Shown in pieces: positions 1 to 8,663 of a stretch of 64,000 bases of DNA. Origin of the DNA: Mesorhizobium temperatum (GTDB taxonomy: Bacteria > Pseudomonadota > Alphaproteobacteria > Rhizobiales > Rhizobiaceae). A program made the translations under genes and the position numbers. The stretch spans positions 62,001 to 126,000 of the forward strand of contig NZ_NPKJ01000015.1 in assembly GCF_002284575.1 (NCBI RefSeq), in the 5' to 3' direction. The notes beneath the pieces were generated by a model, which had not been told where the DNA came from, made no database searches, and saw nothing but the letters and a program-made list of their open reading frames with translations. The stretch's first letter is position 1; the number at the start of each line of letters is the position of its first letter.

Positions 1-594
1 GTGCTGGCGCCCGACACCTGCCGGCCGTTTTCGGCCGATCGACAGGGCCTGGTGCTCGGTGAAGGCGCCGGCATGGTTGTGCTGGAAACCTACGAGCATG
101 CCATGGCGCGCGGCGCCACGATTCTTGCCGAAATTGCCGGCGCCGGCCTTTCCGGCGATGCCTCCGACATCGTCGCGCCGACCATCGAAGGGCCGGAGGC
201 GGCGATGCGCTTCTGCCTCGTCGATGCCAGGCTCAACCCGGAAGACATCGACTACATCAATGCGCATGGCACCGGCACCAAGGCCAACGACCAGATCGAG
301 ACGGCGGCGATCAAGCGCGTCTTCGGCGACCATGCCCACAGGCTTTCGATCTCCTCGACCAAATCGATGCACGCCCACTGCCTCGGCGCGTCGGGCGCCC
401 TGGAGCTGATCGCCTGCGTGATGGCGATCCGCGAAGGCATCGTGCCGCCGACGGCCAATTTTCGCGAAACCGACGCCGATTGCGATCTCGACATCACGCC
501 GAATGTGGCGCGCGAGCGCAAGGTGCGCGCGGCGATCAGCAACGGCTTCGCCTTCGGCGGCACCAATGCGGTGCTGGCGTTCAAGGCGGTCTGA
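1..594 (+). CDS. NodE/FabF-type beta-ketoacyl-ACP synthase, 3' part only
   Basis: This is the C-terminal 197 residues of a condensing enzyme that extends an acyl chain on acyl carrier protein. The reading frame is open at the window edge, so the start and the active-site cysteine lie upstream. The remaining catalytic residues are visible: His89 in NAHGTGT, and Lys121 with His126 in [12 protein letters not shown]. The MHAH version of that motif and the tail ([20 protein letters not shown]) resemble rhizobial NodE more than FabF, which usually has KSMTGH (from memory of the family). No nod box or other nod gene is visible here, so a symbiotic role is only a possibility. A housekeeping KAS II paralogue is the alternative. 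Confidence 0.88.
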   Translation: MLAPDTCRPFSADRQGLVLGEGAGMVVLETYEHAMARGATILAEIAGAGLSGDASDIVAPTIEGPEAAMRFCLVDARLNPEDIDYINAHGTGTKANDQIETAAIKRVFGDHAHRLSISSTKSMHAHCLGASGALELIACVMAIREGIVPPTANFRETDADCDLDITPNVARERKVRAAISNGFAFGGTNAVLAFKAV

Positions 595-685
595 CCGCAA
601 CCGGATCATCCAAGATACGGCGAGACTTGGTTGCCACTCGCCACGACCGCGCGCTTCCGCGCGAAAAATCCGCCCAGGAGTTTCG

Positions 686-1390
686 ATGACCGACCTGTCC
701 GCCTTTCCGATCGCCACGCGCTGGCCGGCCAGCCATCCCGACCGCATCCAGCTCTATTCGTTTCCGACGCCGAACGGAGTGAAGGTGTCGATCGCGCTGG
801 AGGAACTCGGCCTGCCATACGAGGCGCATGCGGTGAACATCGGCAAGAAGGAAAGCTGGACGCCGGAATTCCTGTCGCTGAACCCCAACGGCAAGATCCC
901 GGCGATGATCGATCCGGATGGCCCGGGCGGCAGGCCGATCGGGCTGTTCGAATCCGGCGCCATCCTGCTCTACCTCACCGACAAGACCGGCAGGCTGATC
1001 CCGGCCGACCCGGCGCGGCGTTACGAAACAATCCAGTGGGTGTTCTTCCAGATGGCCTCGATCGGGCCGATGTTCGGGCAGGTCGGCTTCTTCCACAAAT
1101 TCGCCGGACGCGAGATCGCCGACAAGCGGCCGCTGGCGCGCTATCGCGACGAATCGCGGCGGCTGATCGGTGTGCTCGAGACGAGGCTGAAGGGCCGCAG
1201 CTGGATCATGGACGACGATTACACCATCGCCGATATCTCAATGCTGGGCTGGGTGCGCAATCTGATCGGTTTTTACGAGGCAAGGGAACTTGTCGGCTTC
1301 GACGACTTTCGCAATGTTGCGGCATGGCTGGAACGCGGCCTTGCCCGGCCGGCGGTGCAAAAGGGTCTTAATATCCCCGCCCGGGGCTAG
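686..1390 (+). CDS. Glutathione S-transferase family protein
   Basis: A 234-residue cytosolic thiol transferase of the GST fold, expected to conjugate or reduce substrates with glutathione. The N-terminal thioredoxin-like domain covers about residues 15-105, with the glutathione-site pattern NPNGKIPAMIDPDG followed by FESGAILLYL. The helical C-terminal domain follows, with the N-capping-like segment YTIADISMLGWV. It resembles the YfcG/YghU (nu) class by the TPNG and NPNGKIPA motifs. The ATG at 686 has a Shine-Dalgarno AGGAG at 676-680; the longer open frame upstream overlaps the ketosynthase and is not used. The substrate is unknown. Confidence 0.9.
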   Translation: MTDLSAFPIATRWPASHPDRIQLYSFPTPNGVKVSIALEELGLPYEAHAVNIGKKESWTPEFLSLNPNGKIPAMIDPDGPGGRPIGLFESGAILLYLTDKTGRLIPADPARRYETIQWVFFQMASIGPMFGQVGFFHKFAGREIADKRPLARYRDESRRLIGVLETRLKGRSWIMDDDYTIADISMLGWVRNLIGFYEARELVGFDDFRNVAAWLERGLARPAVQKGLNIPARG

Positions 1391-1419
1391 CTCAACAGGC
1401 CGCAGGCGCCGAGAAGAGC

Positions 1420-1797
1420 CTACTTTGTCTTGGCTTTGGATTTTGAGCCGCCCTTGCCCATGACGGAAGCGGCAAGGGATGCAGCGCTCCTGGCGGTGGC
1501 GACAACCGCACCGGCTGCGACATTGGCCGTCGTTTTGACCGTGCGCATTGCGCTATCTGCCATGGAACTGCCAGCGCTTGCCGATTTCCTCGGCTTGGCG
1601 GGTTTTGCCGTGGCCTTAGCTGCGGTCGGTGTCACTTTCTTCGGTGCTGCCTTGCCAAAGGTAGGCTTTGCCGCATCCTTGGAGCGGGCGGCGACCGCCG
1701 GGCCAGCGCCAGTCTTTGACTCAGTTGCCTTTGATCGAGTTGCCCTGCCCTTGCCGGGCGCAGGCTTTCTTGCGTTGGTTGCCATCGGAGTTGCCAT
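1420..1797 (-). CDS. Ala/Lys-rich basic protein, histone H1-like composition
   Basis: A 125-residue protein made almost entirely of Ala, Lys, Thr, Ser and Pro, with repeated AAPKK, AKPAKP and KAT patterns and a lysine-rich end (SKSKAKTK). A hydrophobic Ala/Val stretch lies near residues 93-113. Such composition is typical of bacterial H1-like nucleoid proteins, but composition alone does not prove DNA binding. The opposite strand also carries an open frame of similar size (1430-1837), which reads as an Ala/Val-rich shadow. Function is unassigned. Confidence 0.55.
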   Translation of the reverse strand: MATPMATNARKPAPGKGRATRSKATESKTGAGPAVAARSKDAAKPTFGKAAPKKVTPTAAKATAKPAKPRKSASAGSSMADSAMRTVKTTANVAAGAVVATARSAASLAASVMGKGGSKSKAKTK

Positions 1798-1885
1798 TGG
1801 ACAGTTTTCCTCATGTCAGCATCATTGCCGTATCTGACATAACGGCCGGAAAGTCCTAAGGTTCCGGCGCGGGCTGTCCCGCAAA

Positions 1886-2506
1886 TCAGGCGTGATCGCC
1901 GATCACCAGATCGGCGGGGCGGCGGCGGGCAAGCACGCGGTCGATGTTGGGCATGTCGTTGTAGGCGATCCAGGCGCGGGCGTCCTCGTCGGAGCGGCCA
2001 TGCTCATGCCATCGCTCCAACAGCCGGCGCTCGAGCTCGGCGCGCGGCACATCGACGAAGATCGAGAAATCGAACAGCGGCGCCAGTCGCGACCATGGTT
2101 CTTCGTCAAGCAAGAGATAATTGCCTTCGACCAGGATGAACTTGGTGTCGGCGGCGATGATCGAAGCGGCGGCGCGCGACAGCTCCATGCTGCGGTCGAA
2201 CACCGGAATGGCGATGTCGGGCTCGGCCGCGCGGATGCGCTTCAGCAAGGTTTCGAAGCCGGCAAAGTCGAAGGTCTCCGGAGCGCCCTTGCGCGCGCGC
2301 AGGCCGCGCTGCTCGAGCACGGCATCGTCGTAATGGAAGCCGTCCATGGGCACGATTTCCGCCGCACCTTCTGGCAGCAGTTCATGCAGGCGGGCCGAAA
2401 GCGTCGACTTGCCGGCCCCCGGAGGACCGGCGATGGCCACGACAAAACGCCGCGCCTTGCCGGCGTGCTTGAAGATGGTGGCGGCGAGATGAGCAATCTC
2501 GGACAT
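1886..2506 (-). CDS. P-loop kinase of the uridine kinase/PanK-like family (FrcK-like)
   Basis: A 206-residue soluble P-loop phosphotransferase. The Walker A motif GPPGAGKST is at about residues 27-35, followed by VPMDGFHYDD, the substrate-loop signature of the uridine kinase/phosphoribulokinase/PanK fold. A lid-like segment lies near EQRGLRARKGAPETFD, and VEGNYLLLDEEPW is the strand carrying the Walker B-like function. Relatives in rhizobia sit beside fructose transport genes (FrcK), but no sugar transporter is adjacent here, so the substrate is open. The ATG at 2506 is the only convincing start. The gene is convergent with the GST region and is followed upstream by a palindromic repeat. Confidence 0.8.
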   Translation of the reverse strand: MSEIAHLAATIFKHAGKARRFVVAIAGPPGAGKSTLSARLHELLPEGAAEIVPMDGFHYDDAVLEQRGLRARKGAPETFDFAGFETLLKRIRAAEPDIAIPVFDRSMELSRAAASIIAADTKFILVEGNYLLLDEEPWSRLAPLFDFSIFVDVPRAELERRLLERWHEHGRSDEDARAWIAYNDMPNIDRVLARRRPADLVIGDHA

Positions 2507-2640
2507 TGGAGCCTTTCTGGCTGGGTGTTTTGGATCGCATCTTGGCGGTAGCGCGCGGAAATTTCAAATCCGGGATTGGCAGTACAGATGTTGCTTTCAA
2601 CTTGCGTTTTGAGGCCAATCACCGAAGTTGGCGCTGCCTT

Positions 2641-2790
2641 TCCCTTCTCCCCTTGTGGGAGAAGGTGGATTGGCGCGCAGCGCCAAGACGGATGAGGGGT
2701 GCTGGACGGAGCGCTGTCGGTGCCAAGCTGGAATACCCCTCATCCGACCGAGCTTCGCTCGGCCACCTTCTCCCACAAGGGGAGAAGGGA
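2641..2790. repeat. Intergenic palindromic element, mosaic (RIME-like)
   Basis: A 150-bp element bounded by a perfect 28-bp inverted repeat (2641-2668 and 2763-2790, core CTTCTCCCCTTGTGGGAG). An inner inverted pair is ATGAGGGGT (2692-2700) with ACCCCTCAT (2735-2743). It lies between the starts of one gene and the end of another, encodes nothing convincing and would fold into a long hairpin as RNA. A related copy is at 57038-57179. The architecture matches rhizobial intergenic mosaic elements as known from the literature. Confidence 0.85.
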
Positions 2791-2870
2791 AAGCTGCACG
2801 TGGCCGCTCGCCCCAGAACTGGACCGTGAGGCGTAATTCAACCTGAAGCGATTGCCCAGGCACACTCCAA

Positions 2871-3980
2871 TCAACCAGAAACCGATTGGCCGATCCTCAG
2901 GAAATCGCTGTCGAAAGCGACTTCCCGCGTCGAACCGTCGGCGGCCATCAGGCGCATGCGCCCCTGCGCGGTGGCGATGTCGCGTGGCGGCTCGCCGCCG
3001 GCTTCTTGGGGCAGTGCGCCGATAACGTGGCGGAACGAGATATTGCCTCCTTCGGCAAGGGCAAAGGCCGTCGCCACCCCTTCCCGCTTCAGCCAGTTGT
3101 CACCGAGCGACGTCGCATGACCGAGCGCCGTGCGGCCGTCCTCGATGCCGAGCACGCCGCGATGGCGGCCGCTCCACGGCGCGTAGTCGCGCCCGCCATT
3201 GCTGATCCACAGCATGGTGACCGGCAGTTCGGCCGGGTTCTTCAGCACCAGAACGAGATCGGCTTCCGCCTGGCGCGCCAGTGCGGTCCAGCCCGGCCCG
3301 CCATGGTCGGCCTCGACCAGCGTGACAAAATCCTCTCGGCTCTGGTCCATGCGATAGTCGGTCAGGTCGAGCGTGCCGCCATCGGCGGCGGGAAAATGCG
3401 TCAGGTCGGTGGAACGCGCGGGATAGGCGAAGCGGAACCGGCCGCGGGCCGGATCAGGCTCGAGCGGGTCGTCCGGCGTTGCCGCAAACCGCTTCGGCGA
3501 AAAGGCGAGCTTGCCGCCGTTCTTCATCACCGTCATCGGATGATGGGCGACGGAAATGCCGCCCGAACCGCCGGAAAAGACATGCTCCTGATAGAGAAAG
3601 GGATGGTCGTCGCGCAGGGTCAGGATTTTCTCGACCGTCGCGCCCATGACCTTGTGCTGCAGCCTGAAAACGGCCCGCCAGCCGTCGGCAGTCGCTTTGG
3701 AGTCGACGACATCCCAGGGGCTGTTGGCCGGCCAGCCATGCAAGGGTGCTTCCTCGACATCGCTGCGCGAAAACGGCGCGCAGAGGAAATCGCCGGACAG
3801 GCGAACGGTGCCGGCGGGCAGGTCTTGCGGCAGCGTCTCGCGCGGCTCGTCGATCCACGGCGCGCGATGCAGCGGTTTTAGCCGGCGCCCATCGATATCG
3901 ACCGTCATCTCGGCGAGATGGCCGACGGTGAGATCGACCGTTACCGAAATGCCCTTTGCCTTGATCGTGAGCGTATCCAT
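2871..3980 (-). CDS. Aldose 1-epimerase/galactose mutarotase-fold protein
   Basis: A 369-residue protein whose sequence reads as an all-beta galactose-mutarotase-like fold: repeated short strands, HGWPANSPWDVV near residue 80, and YQEHVFSGGSGGISVAHHPM near residue 150. Histidines at GISVAHHPM and the acidic residue in TLVEAD could form the sugar site. Family members interconvert anomers or bind hexoses in the cytosol. The open frame begins with ATG at 3980 (MDTLTIKAKG), and a divergent promoter region separates it from the carboxypeptidase at 4210. The exact sugar is unknown. Confidence 0.72.
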   Translation of the reverse strand: MDTLTIKAKGISVTVDLTVGHLAEMTVDIDGRRLKPLHRAPWIDEPRETLPQDLPAGTVRLSGDFLCAPFSRSDVEEAPLHGWPANSPWDVVDSKATADGWRAVFRLQHKVMGATVEKILTLRDDHPFLYQEHVFSGGSGGISVAHHPMTVMKNGGKLAFSPKRFAATPDDPLEPDPARGRFRFAYPARSTDLTHFPAADGGTLDLTDYRMDQSREDFVTLVEADHGGPGWTALARQAEADLVLVLKNPAELPVTMLWISNGGRDYAPWSGRHRGVLGIEDGRTALGHATSLGDNWLKREGVATAFALAEGGNISFRHVIGALPQEAGGEPPRDIATAQGRMRLMAADGSTREVAFDSDFLRIGQSVSG

Positions 3981-4209
3981 GGCGCACCTGCTGATTCTGC
4001 CGGCGCCAGCAAACCCGCATGATGCCGGTTGCGCAAGCGCAGTCTCGGTATTTCGGTGCCGAGATCGACGCAGCGCCGGCTCCGTCCTGGGATCTGTGGA
4101 CAGGCGGTGATCCTGCGCAACACTAGTGTTAACGAAATAGACGGCGCCATTGGGTTACGCTAGTTTCCCACTCGTTTCAGCAACAGCTTACCTTTAGAAC
4201 AGACCCATC

Positions 4210-5097
4210 TTGTCCAAACTGCGCCACTTTCCGCTCATCCCAAGATTTGCCGCGGCGCTGGCCCTGCTGCTGCTCGTCGCCGGCTGCGCGACGACGCCGA
4301 CGGAGACCATGCTGGCGGTGCCGGCGCCGGCGCAGAAATATGCGGCTGTTGTCATCGACGGCAGCAGCGGCAAGACGCTGTTCGAGGCCAACTCGACGGC
4401 GCCGCGCTATCCGGCGTCGCTGACCAAGATGATGACGCTCTACCTTCTGTTCGAGGCGCTGGACCAGGGCCGCATCAGCAAGACGACGCTGATCCCGGTC
4501 TCGGACAACGCCGCCAGGCAGCCGCCGACCAAGCTGCGCTTCAGGCGCGGCGAGACGATCGATGTCGAATCGGCGATCCGGGCGATCACCGTCAAATCGG
4601 CCAATGACGTGGCGGTCGCCGTTGCCGAATATCTCGGCGGCAGCGAAGCGGCGTTTGCCGCGATGATGACGGCCAGGGCGCGCCAGATCGGCATGCGCAG
4701 CACCGTCTTCCGCAACGCTTCGGGCCTGCCGGACGTCGGCCAGCTGACGACGGCGCGCGACATGGCGGTGCTCGGCACGGCGCTGCGCGCCCGCTTCCCG
4801 CAGCATTTCCACTATTTTTCCGAAAGCGACTTCATGTTCCGGGGCAGGCTGGTGCGCGGCCACAACGACATGCTCGGCCGCGTCCGCGGCGTCAACGGCA
4901 TCAAGACAGGCTATATCAGGGCCTCAGGCTTCAACATCGTCACCTCCTACGATGCCGACGGCCGCCGGCTCATCCTCGTGGTGATGGGCGCCGACAGCGC
5001 GCGCCAGCGCAACGACCACGTCGAGGCGCTGATCCAGCGCAACCTGTCGCCGGCGTCAAACACGACGACGCGGCTGCTGTATGCCGGGGAGCAGTGA
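4210..5097 (+). CDS. D-alanyl-D-alanine carboxypeptidase, S11 family, exported
   Basis: A serine D,D-peptidase that trims the terminal D-Ala from peptidoglycan stem peptides in the periplasm. All three penicillin-binding motifs are present: SLTK (SxxK), SAND (SxN) and KTG in NGIKTGYI. The N-terminus has a hydrophobic segment ending in the lipobox-like LVAGC at about residues 22-26, so it is probably a lipoprotein. At 295 residues it holds only the catalytic domain; the C-terminal beta domain of DacA-type enzymes is absent. The start is TTG at 4210, because no in-frame ATG lies upstream of the signal peptide. Confidence 0.92.
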   Translation: MSKLRHFPLIPRFAAALALLLLVAGCATTPTETMLAVPAPAQKYAAVVIDGSSGKTLFEANSTAPRYPASLTKMMTLYLLFEALDQGRISKTTLIPVSDNAARQPPTKLRFRRGETIDVESAIRAITVKSANDVAVAVAEYLGGSEAAFAAMMTARARQIGMRSTVFRNASGLPDVGQLTTARDMAVLGTALRARFPQHFHYFSESDFMFRGRLVRGHNDMLGRVRGVNGIKTGYIRASGFNIVTSYDADGRRLILVVMGADSARQRNDHVEALIQRNLSPASNTTTRLLYAGEQ

Positions 5098-5144
5098 GGG
5101 CGTCACGTTCGGCGGGGGGCGAGCTCTTGATCGGTGGTTTCAAC

Positions 5145-5203
5145 TTGACAGTTGACGGCAGTTATGCTAGGAATTTATTCATGGTGCTGAGTTGCGCCAA
5201 CGG
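5145..5203 (+). promoter_or_regulatory. Candidate promoter with an 11-codon ORF
   Basis: A TTGACA hexamer (5145-5150) is followed after 17 bp by TAGGAA (5168-5173). A transcript starting near 5180 would be under 50 nt and end at the terminator at 5204-5226. Within it ATG 5181 opens an 11-codon frame that stops inside the terminator stem. This could be a small RNA, a leader remnant or chance. Confidence 0.3.
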
Positions 5204-5226
5204 CCCGCCCCGCTAGGCGGGTTTTT
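5204..5226 (+). terminator. Rho-independent terminator
   Basis: CCCGCC (5204-5209) and GGCGGG (5216-5221) form a 6-bp GC stem with a 6-nt loop, followed directly by TTTTT (5222-5226). It points rightward and sits between the carboxypeptidase gene and the convergent end of hsdR. Confidence 0.8.
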
Positions 5227-5230
5227 CATT

Positions 5231-8200
5231 TTAGGCTACCGCGCTGTCACTGATCTCGCGAATGCGGCTGACAAGCCTGGTTACACGATCTTCGTCGAAC
5301 ACCTGCTCCGGCCCGGTAGGTGCGAGGTCTGTAAACGGCGGTTCGTAGAGCAAACTCGGATCCATAGCGCCCTGGTCGGTCAGGTGCTCGATAATCATAC
5401 CGACGAACTCGATCTGAGCGGCAGAAGCTGTCCCCGCCGACAGGAACTCGCCGAAGGCTTCCGACACGGCCGCGCGGTCGAGCCCGACCAATGACCGCAC
5501 GAAACGACCGAAGCCACAGCTTGTCTCGCGGGCACGTTCGATGTCGCCGGCGTCGCCGATGCCAGCGTCCAGCAGCATCTTTTCTAGCTCGGCCAGGTCG
5601 GTGGCGGTTAGCGGCTTGCCCTGCCTCAGCCTGTGCAGGACGAGATGGTCCTCGTGCTTCCTGAGAAAATGGCGTGCCTTCTGCTTGAAACGAGCGAAAT
5701 CAGCCTCACCAACTTGCGGCAGATCAACTTCGACGCCCTCGCCGATTTCGTCAGCGAAATTGGAATACACGACTGCTTTCCGGCCCTTCTCGATGTGCTG
5801 GACGAGGTCGCGCAGCCGTAGCCGAACCAGTTCGAGCAAAGGAACATTGACGCCTTCCCACCAGATGTCGGTCTGAATGTCCTCGATCAGTGCGGCCTGG
5901 TGGGCGATCGCCGGAATGCCAGTCTGGTCCTCCAACGCCGACGCGATCTCTAGCAGCTGTTTCTTCAGCGTGTCGAACCGCCTGGAGCCCTTCAAAAGCG
6001 CGAGCTGCAGCGAGAATATCAAAAGATCGAAACGCTTCGCTTCTTCGGTTCCGAACTGCTTCGCCGATGGCAACGGCGCAACCTCGTCCACGAGTTCCTT
6101 GCGCTTCTCGTCGTCGATCGCAATCCAGGCTTCCGGTTTCTGATATTTTTCCACTGCGCGACGGCGCTGACGCACAATGAAATTCTCGAGGTTCAGCCCC
6201 GCTACGATGTCGCGGAGAACGTCAACCGCATCGGTTCTGATATCCTCTTCGGTCGGCGGCAAGGCGATGTCGCCCGAGACTTTGAACGATGTCGCATCCT
6301 CGGCCAGGCCATCGGACTTTCGCTTCTTTTCATCGAGCGCGCGCACCAAATCGAGCCGCGCCGCGAAAAGCCGTTCCGACAGTGACCTCGCAGCGCTTGC
6401 TTCCTTCAATTCCGGATTGGCGCCGAAGAATTCCAGGTTCTGGCAGTAGTCGAAGACGCGGAAGAATTCCTTGTCCTGGCCGGGTCCGAACAGGTCCGGG
6501 CAGAGCCGGGTTCCACGACCCATCATCTGCCAGAATTTCGTCTTCGAGCGCACCTGCTTAAAGAAGACAAGGTTGACCACTTCGGGGACGTCGATGCCCG
6601 TGTCGAGCATGTCGACCGAGATGGCGATGTGAGGCGCCTTCGTTTTCTTTGAAAAATCGTCGATCAGTGTCTGCGCGTATGCGCCGCTCTCATAGGTGAT
6701 GACACGCGAAAAATGACCGGCGAGGTTCGGATAGGCCGTGTTGAAGCGCGCCTCGATGAACACCGCATGGGCCTGGTTCTTGGCGAAGATGATCGTTTTG
6801 CCGAGGCGGTCGCCGCCTTCAACCTTGATTCCGTTGGTCATGAGATGCGCGATGACAAGATCGACGGTGTCGATGTTGAAGAGCCGCTTGTTGACCTCTG
6901 CGGCCTCGACACTATCGGGGATTTCCTCCTCGCCCCATTCCAGCATGTCCCAACGATCTTTTTCTTCGTCGCTCAGATCGTCATAGCGCAGGCCGGAGCG
7001 CACGATCTTCAGCGGCACGGAAATCGCCTTGGGCGGCACCAGATGGCCATCGGCCACCGCTTCGTCGAGCGAATAGGCATCGGTCGGCACGCCGTCTTCG
7101 AGGTCGAACAGCGAATAGGTGTTGTGGTCGATCTCGTCCTTGGGCGTCGCCGTCAGCCCGACGAGGAAGCTGTCGAAATATTCGAAGATGGCCCGATAGC
7201 GCTGGTAGACCGAACGGTGCGCCTCGTCGATGACGATCAGGTCGAAGAGACCCGGTCCGAGTTTGCGCTTCTCGTCGACCCTGCCGTCGATAAGATTCAT
7301 CATCGTCGGGTAGGTGGACAGGAAGACGCGGCCCTCGCTGGTCCGTTCGGTGACCAGATTGACGGGCGCCAAGTCCGGCAGATGCGCCTTGAACGCACCG
7401 GCCGCCTGGTTGACCAACGCCACACGGTCGGCGAGGAACAGCACGCGCTTCACCCAGCCGGCCCGCATCAGCAGGTCGACCAGCGCGATGACTGTGCGCG
7501 TCTTGCCGGAGCCGGTCGCCATGACCAACAGCGCCTTGCGGTCACCGTCGTCTTCGAAACTCTTGGCGATGGCGCGGATGGCGCGCTGTTGATAGGGCCG
7601 CTTGTGACCAGCGATCTTGGTATTGATGCGGGTCTCAGTGAGCTTCTTCCGGCTGGTGCGGCGCTGGATCAGCAGTTCCAGTTCGTCGCGCTTGTAGAAG
7701 CCGCCGACCTGGCGCGGCGGATAGTTCTTGTCGTCCCAGATCCAGTGCTCGTAGCCGTTCGAATAGAAGATGACCGGCCGCTGGCCGTAGCGTGCTTCCA
7801 ACCGATCGGCGTAGAGCTTGGCCTGCTGCTGACCTTGGCGCCCATCCTTGCGCGTGCGCTTGGCCTCGACCAGCCCGAGCGGCTTGCCATCGGCGCCCCA
7901 CAGAACATAGTCGACGAAGCCGACGCCTTCATTGTTGGGCATGCCATCCACGCGGAACTCAACATCTTCCGGCTTGGTCAGCGTCCAACCAGCCTCCCGC
8001 AGCAGCAGGTCGATGTAACGATCGCGGGTCTCGGCCTCGTTGTAGTCGTGTCGGTCGGGCGTCGCCTCGCTGGCCTGCCGTGCCGCAGCAACTTCTGCCC
8101 GCAGCCGCTTCAATTCGTCGTCGAGATTGCTCTTGTCGGAAAGAAGTTTTGCCAGTTCGCCGTTCTTGGCGTCGAGTTCCTCCTGCTGCGCCTTCAGGTG

Positions 8201-8656
8201 CGCGAATGCCTTCTTCAGTGTCTCGTCGCGACGCGTGAGCTGAGATGCGTCAAAGGCTAACCCATCCGCCGGCTTTGTCTTGCGCGCATAGGTGCGCGCC
8301 AGCCAGAAGCAGACATGGAAAAGCTCCTTTACCGCGCCGGCGGCATCGCCCGGGCGGATCGTCTTCTCCTCGTGCACGGCGCGGTTGCGCAGCGTATTGA
8401 TGAACTTCGCCTTGGCGAAAACGGCTTCGCCCGCTACGCGGCGAAAGCTCGGCTCGTGCAGGAGGGCCGCGATGTTATCCTGATAAGGAAGCCTCAAGCC
8501 GGGGTCGCTGCGAAACGCCCATTTCACCGCAAGCTCGACCGTCTTGCCGGCAAAGAACGCAGCTGCAGTGGGCGAGACCGCCGCCTGCCGCTCTGCCTCC
8601 ACCGCCGCCTCGTGAACGGTCGGGAACTCGGCGGCGAGGAAGGCGAAGTTGGACAT
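5231..8656 (-). CDS. hsdR: Type I restriction endonuclease subunit R (EcoEI-like)
   Basis: The 1141-residue motor and nuclease subunit of a type I restriction complex: it translocates DNA with ATP and cuts unmodified DNA. In order are a DUF4145-like N-terminal domain (residues 1-130, LRNRAVHEEKT), a coiled coil near 150-200, the PD-(D/E)XK nuclease (GFVDYVLW then LGLVEAKRT), and an SF2 helicase with Walker A ATGSGKT, DEAH in VIDEAHRS and motif VI QMMGRGTRLCP. The C-terminal half follows the EcoEI_R_C pattern. The ATG at 8656 lies 7 nt after the upstream stop; a longer frame to 8746 would overlap that gene and is rejected. It is the last gene of the hsd operon. Confidence 0.95.
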   Translation of the reverse strand: MSNFAFLAAEFPTVHEAAVEAERQAAVSPTAAAFFAGKTVELAVKWAFRSDPGLRLPYQDNIAALLHEPSFRRVAGEAVFAKAKFINTLRNRAVHEEKTIRPGDAAGAVKELFHVCFWLARTYARKTKPADGLAFDASQLTRRDETLKKAFAHLKAQQEELDAKNGELAKLLSDKSNLDDELKRLRAEVAAARQASEATPDRHDYNEAETRDRYIDLLLREAGWTLTKPEDVEFRVDGMPNNEGVGFVDYVLWGADGKPLGLVEAKRTRKDGRQGQQQAKLYADRLEARYGQRPVIFYSNGYEHWIWDDKNYPPRQVGGFYKRDELELLIQRRTSRKKLTETRINTKIAGHKRPYQQRAIRAIAKSFEDDGDRKALLVMATGSGKTRTVIALVDLLMRAGWVKRVLFLADRVALVNQAAGAFKAHLPDLAPVNLVTERTSEGRVFLSTYPTMMNLIDGRVDEKRKLGPGLFDLIVIDEAHRSVYQRYRAIFEYFDSFLVGLTATPKDEIDHNTYSLFDLEDGVPTDAYSLDEAVADGHLVPPKAISVPLKIVRSGLRYDDLSDEEKDRWDMLEWGEEEIPDSVEAAEVNKRLFNIDTVDLVIAHLMTNGIKVEGGDRLGKTIIFAKNQAHAVFIEARFNTAYPNLAGHFSRVITYESGAYAQTLIDDFSKKTKAPHIAISVDMLDTGIDVPEVVNLVFFKQVRSKTKFWQMMGRGTRLCPDLFGPGQDKEFFRVFDYCQNLEFFGANPELKEASAARSLSERLFAARLDLVRALDEKKRKSDGLAEDATSFKVSGDIALPPTEEDIRTDAVDVLRDIVAGLNLENFIVRQRRRAVEKYQKPEAWIAIDDEKRKELVDEVAPLPSAKQFGTEEAKRFDLLIFSLQLALLKGSRRFDTLKKQLLEIASALEDQTGIPAIAHQAALIEDIQTDIWWEGVNVPLLELVRLRLRDLVQHIEKGRKAVVYSNFADEIGEGVEVDLPQVGEADFARFKQKARHFLRKHEDHLVLHRLRQGKPLTATDLAELEKMLLDAGIGDAGDIERARETSCGFGRFVRSLVGLDRAAVSEAFGEFLSAGTASAAQIEFVGMIIEHLTDQGAMDPSLLYEPPFTDLAPTGPEQVFDEDRVTRLVSRIREISDSAVA

Positions 8657-8663
8657 CCGTTTG

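Noticed and set aside
6713..8260. 515-codon open frame on the plus strand opposite hsdR
   Set aside because: His/Arg/Val-rich text without domains, fully antisense to a gene with clear helicase and nuclease motifs.
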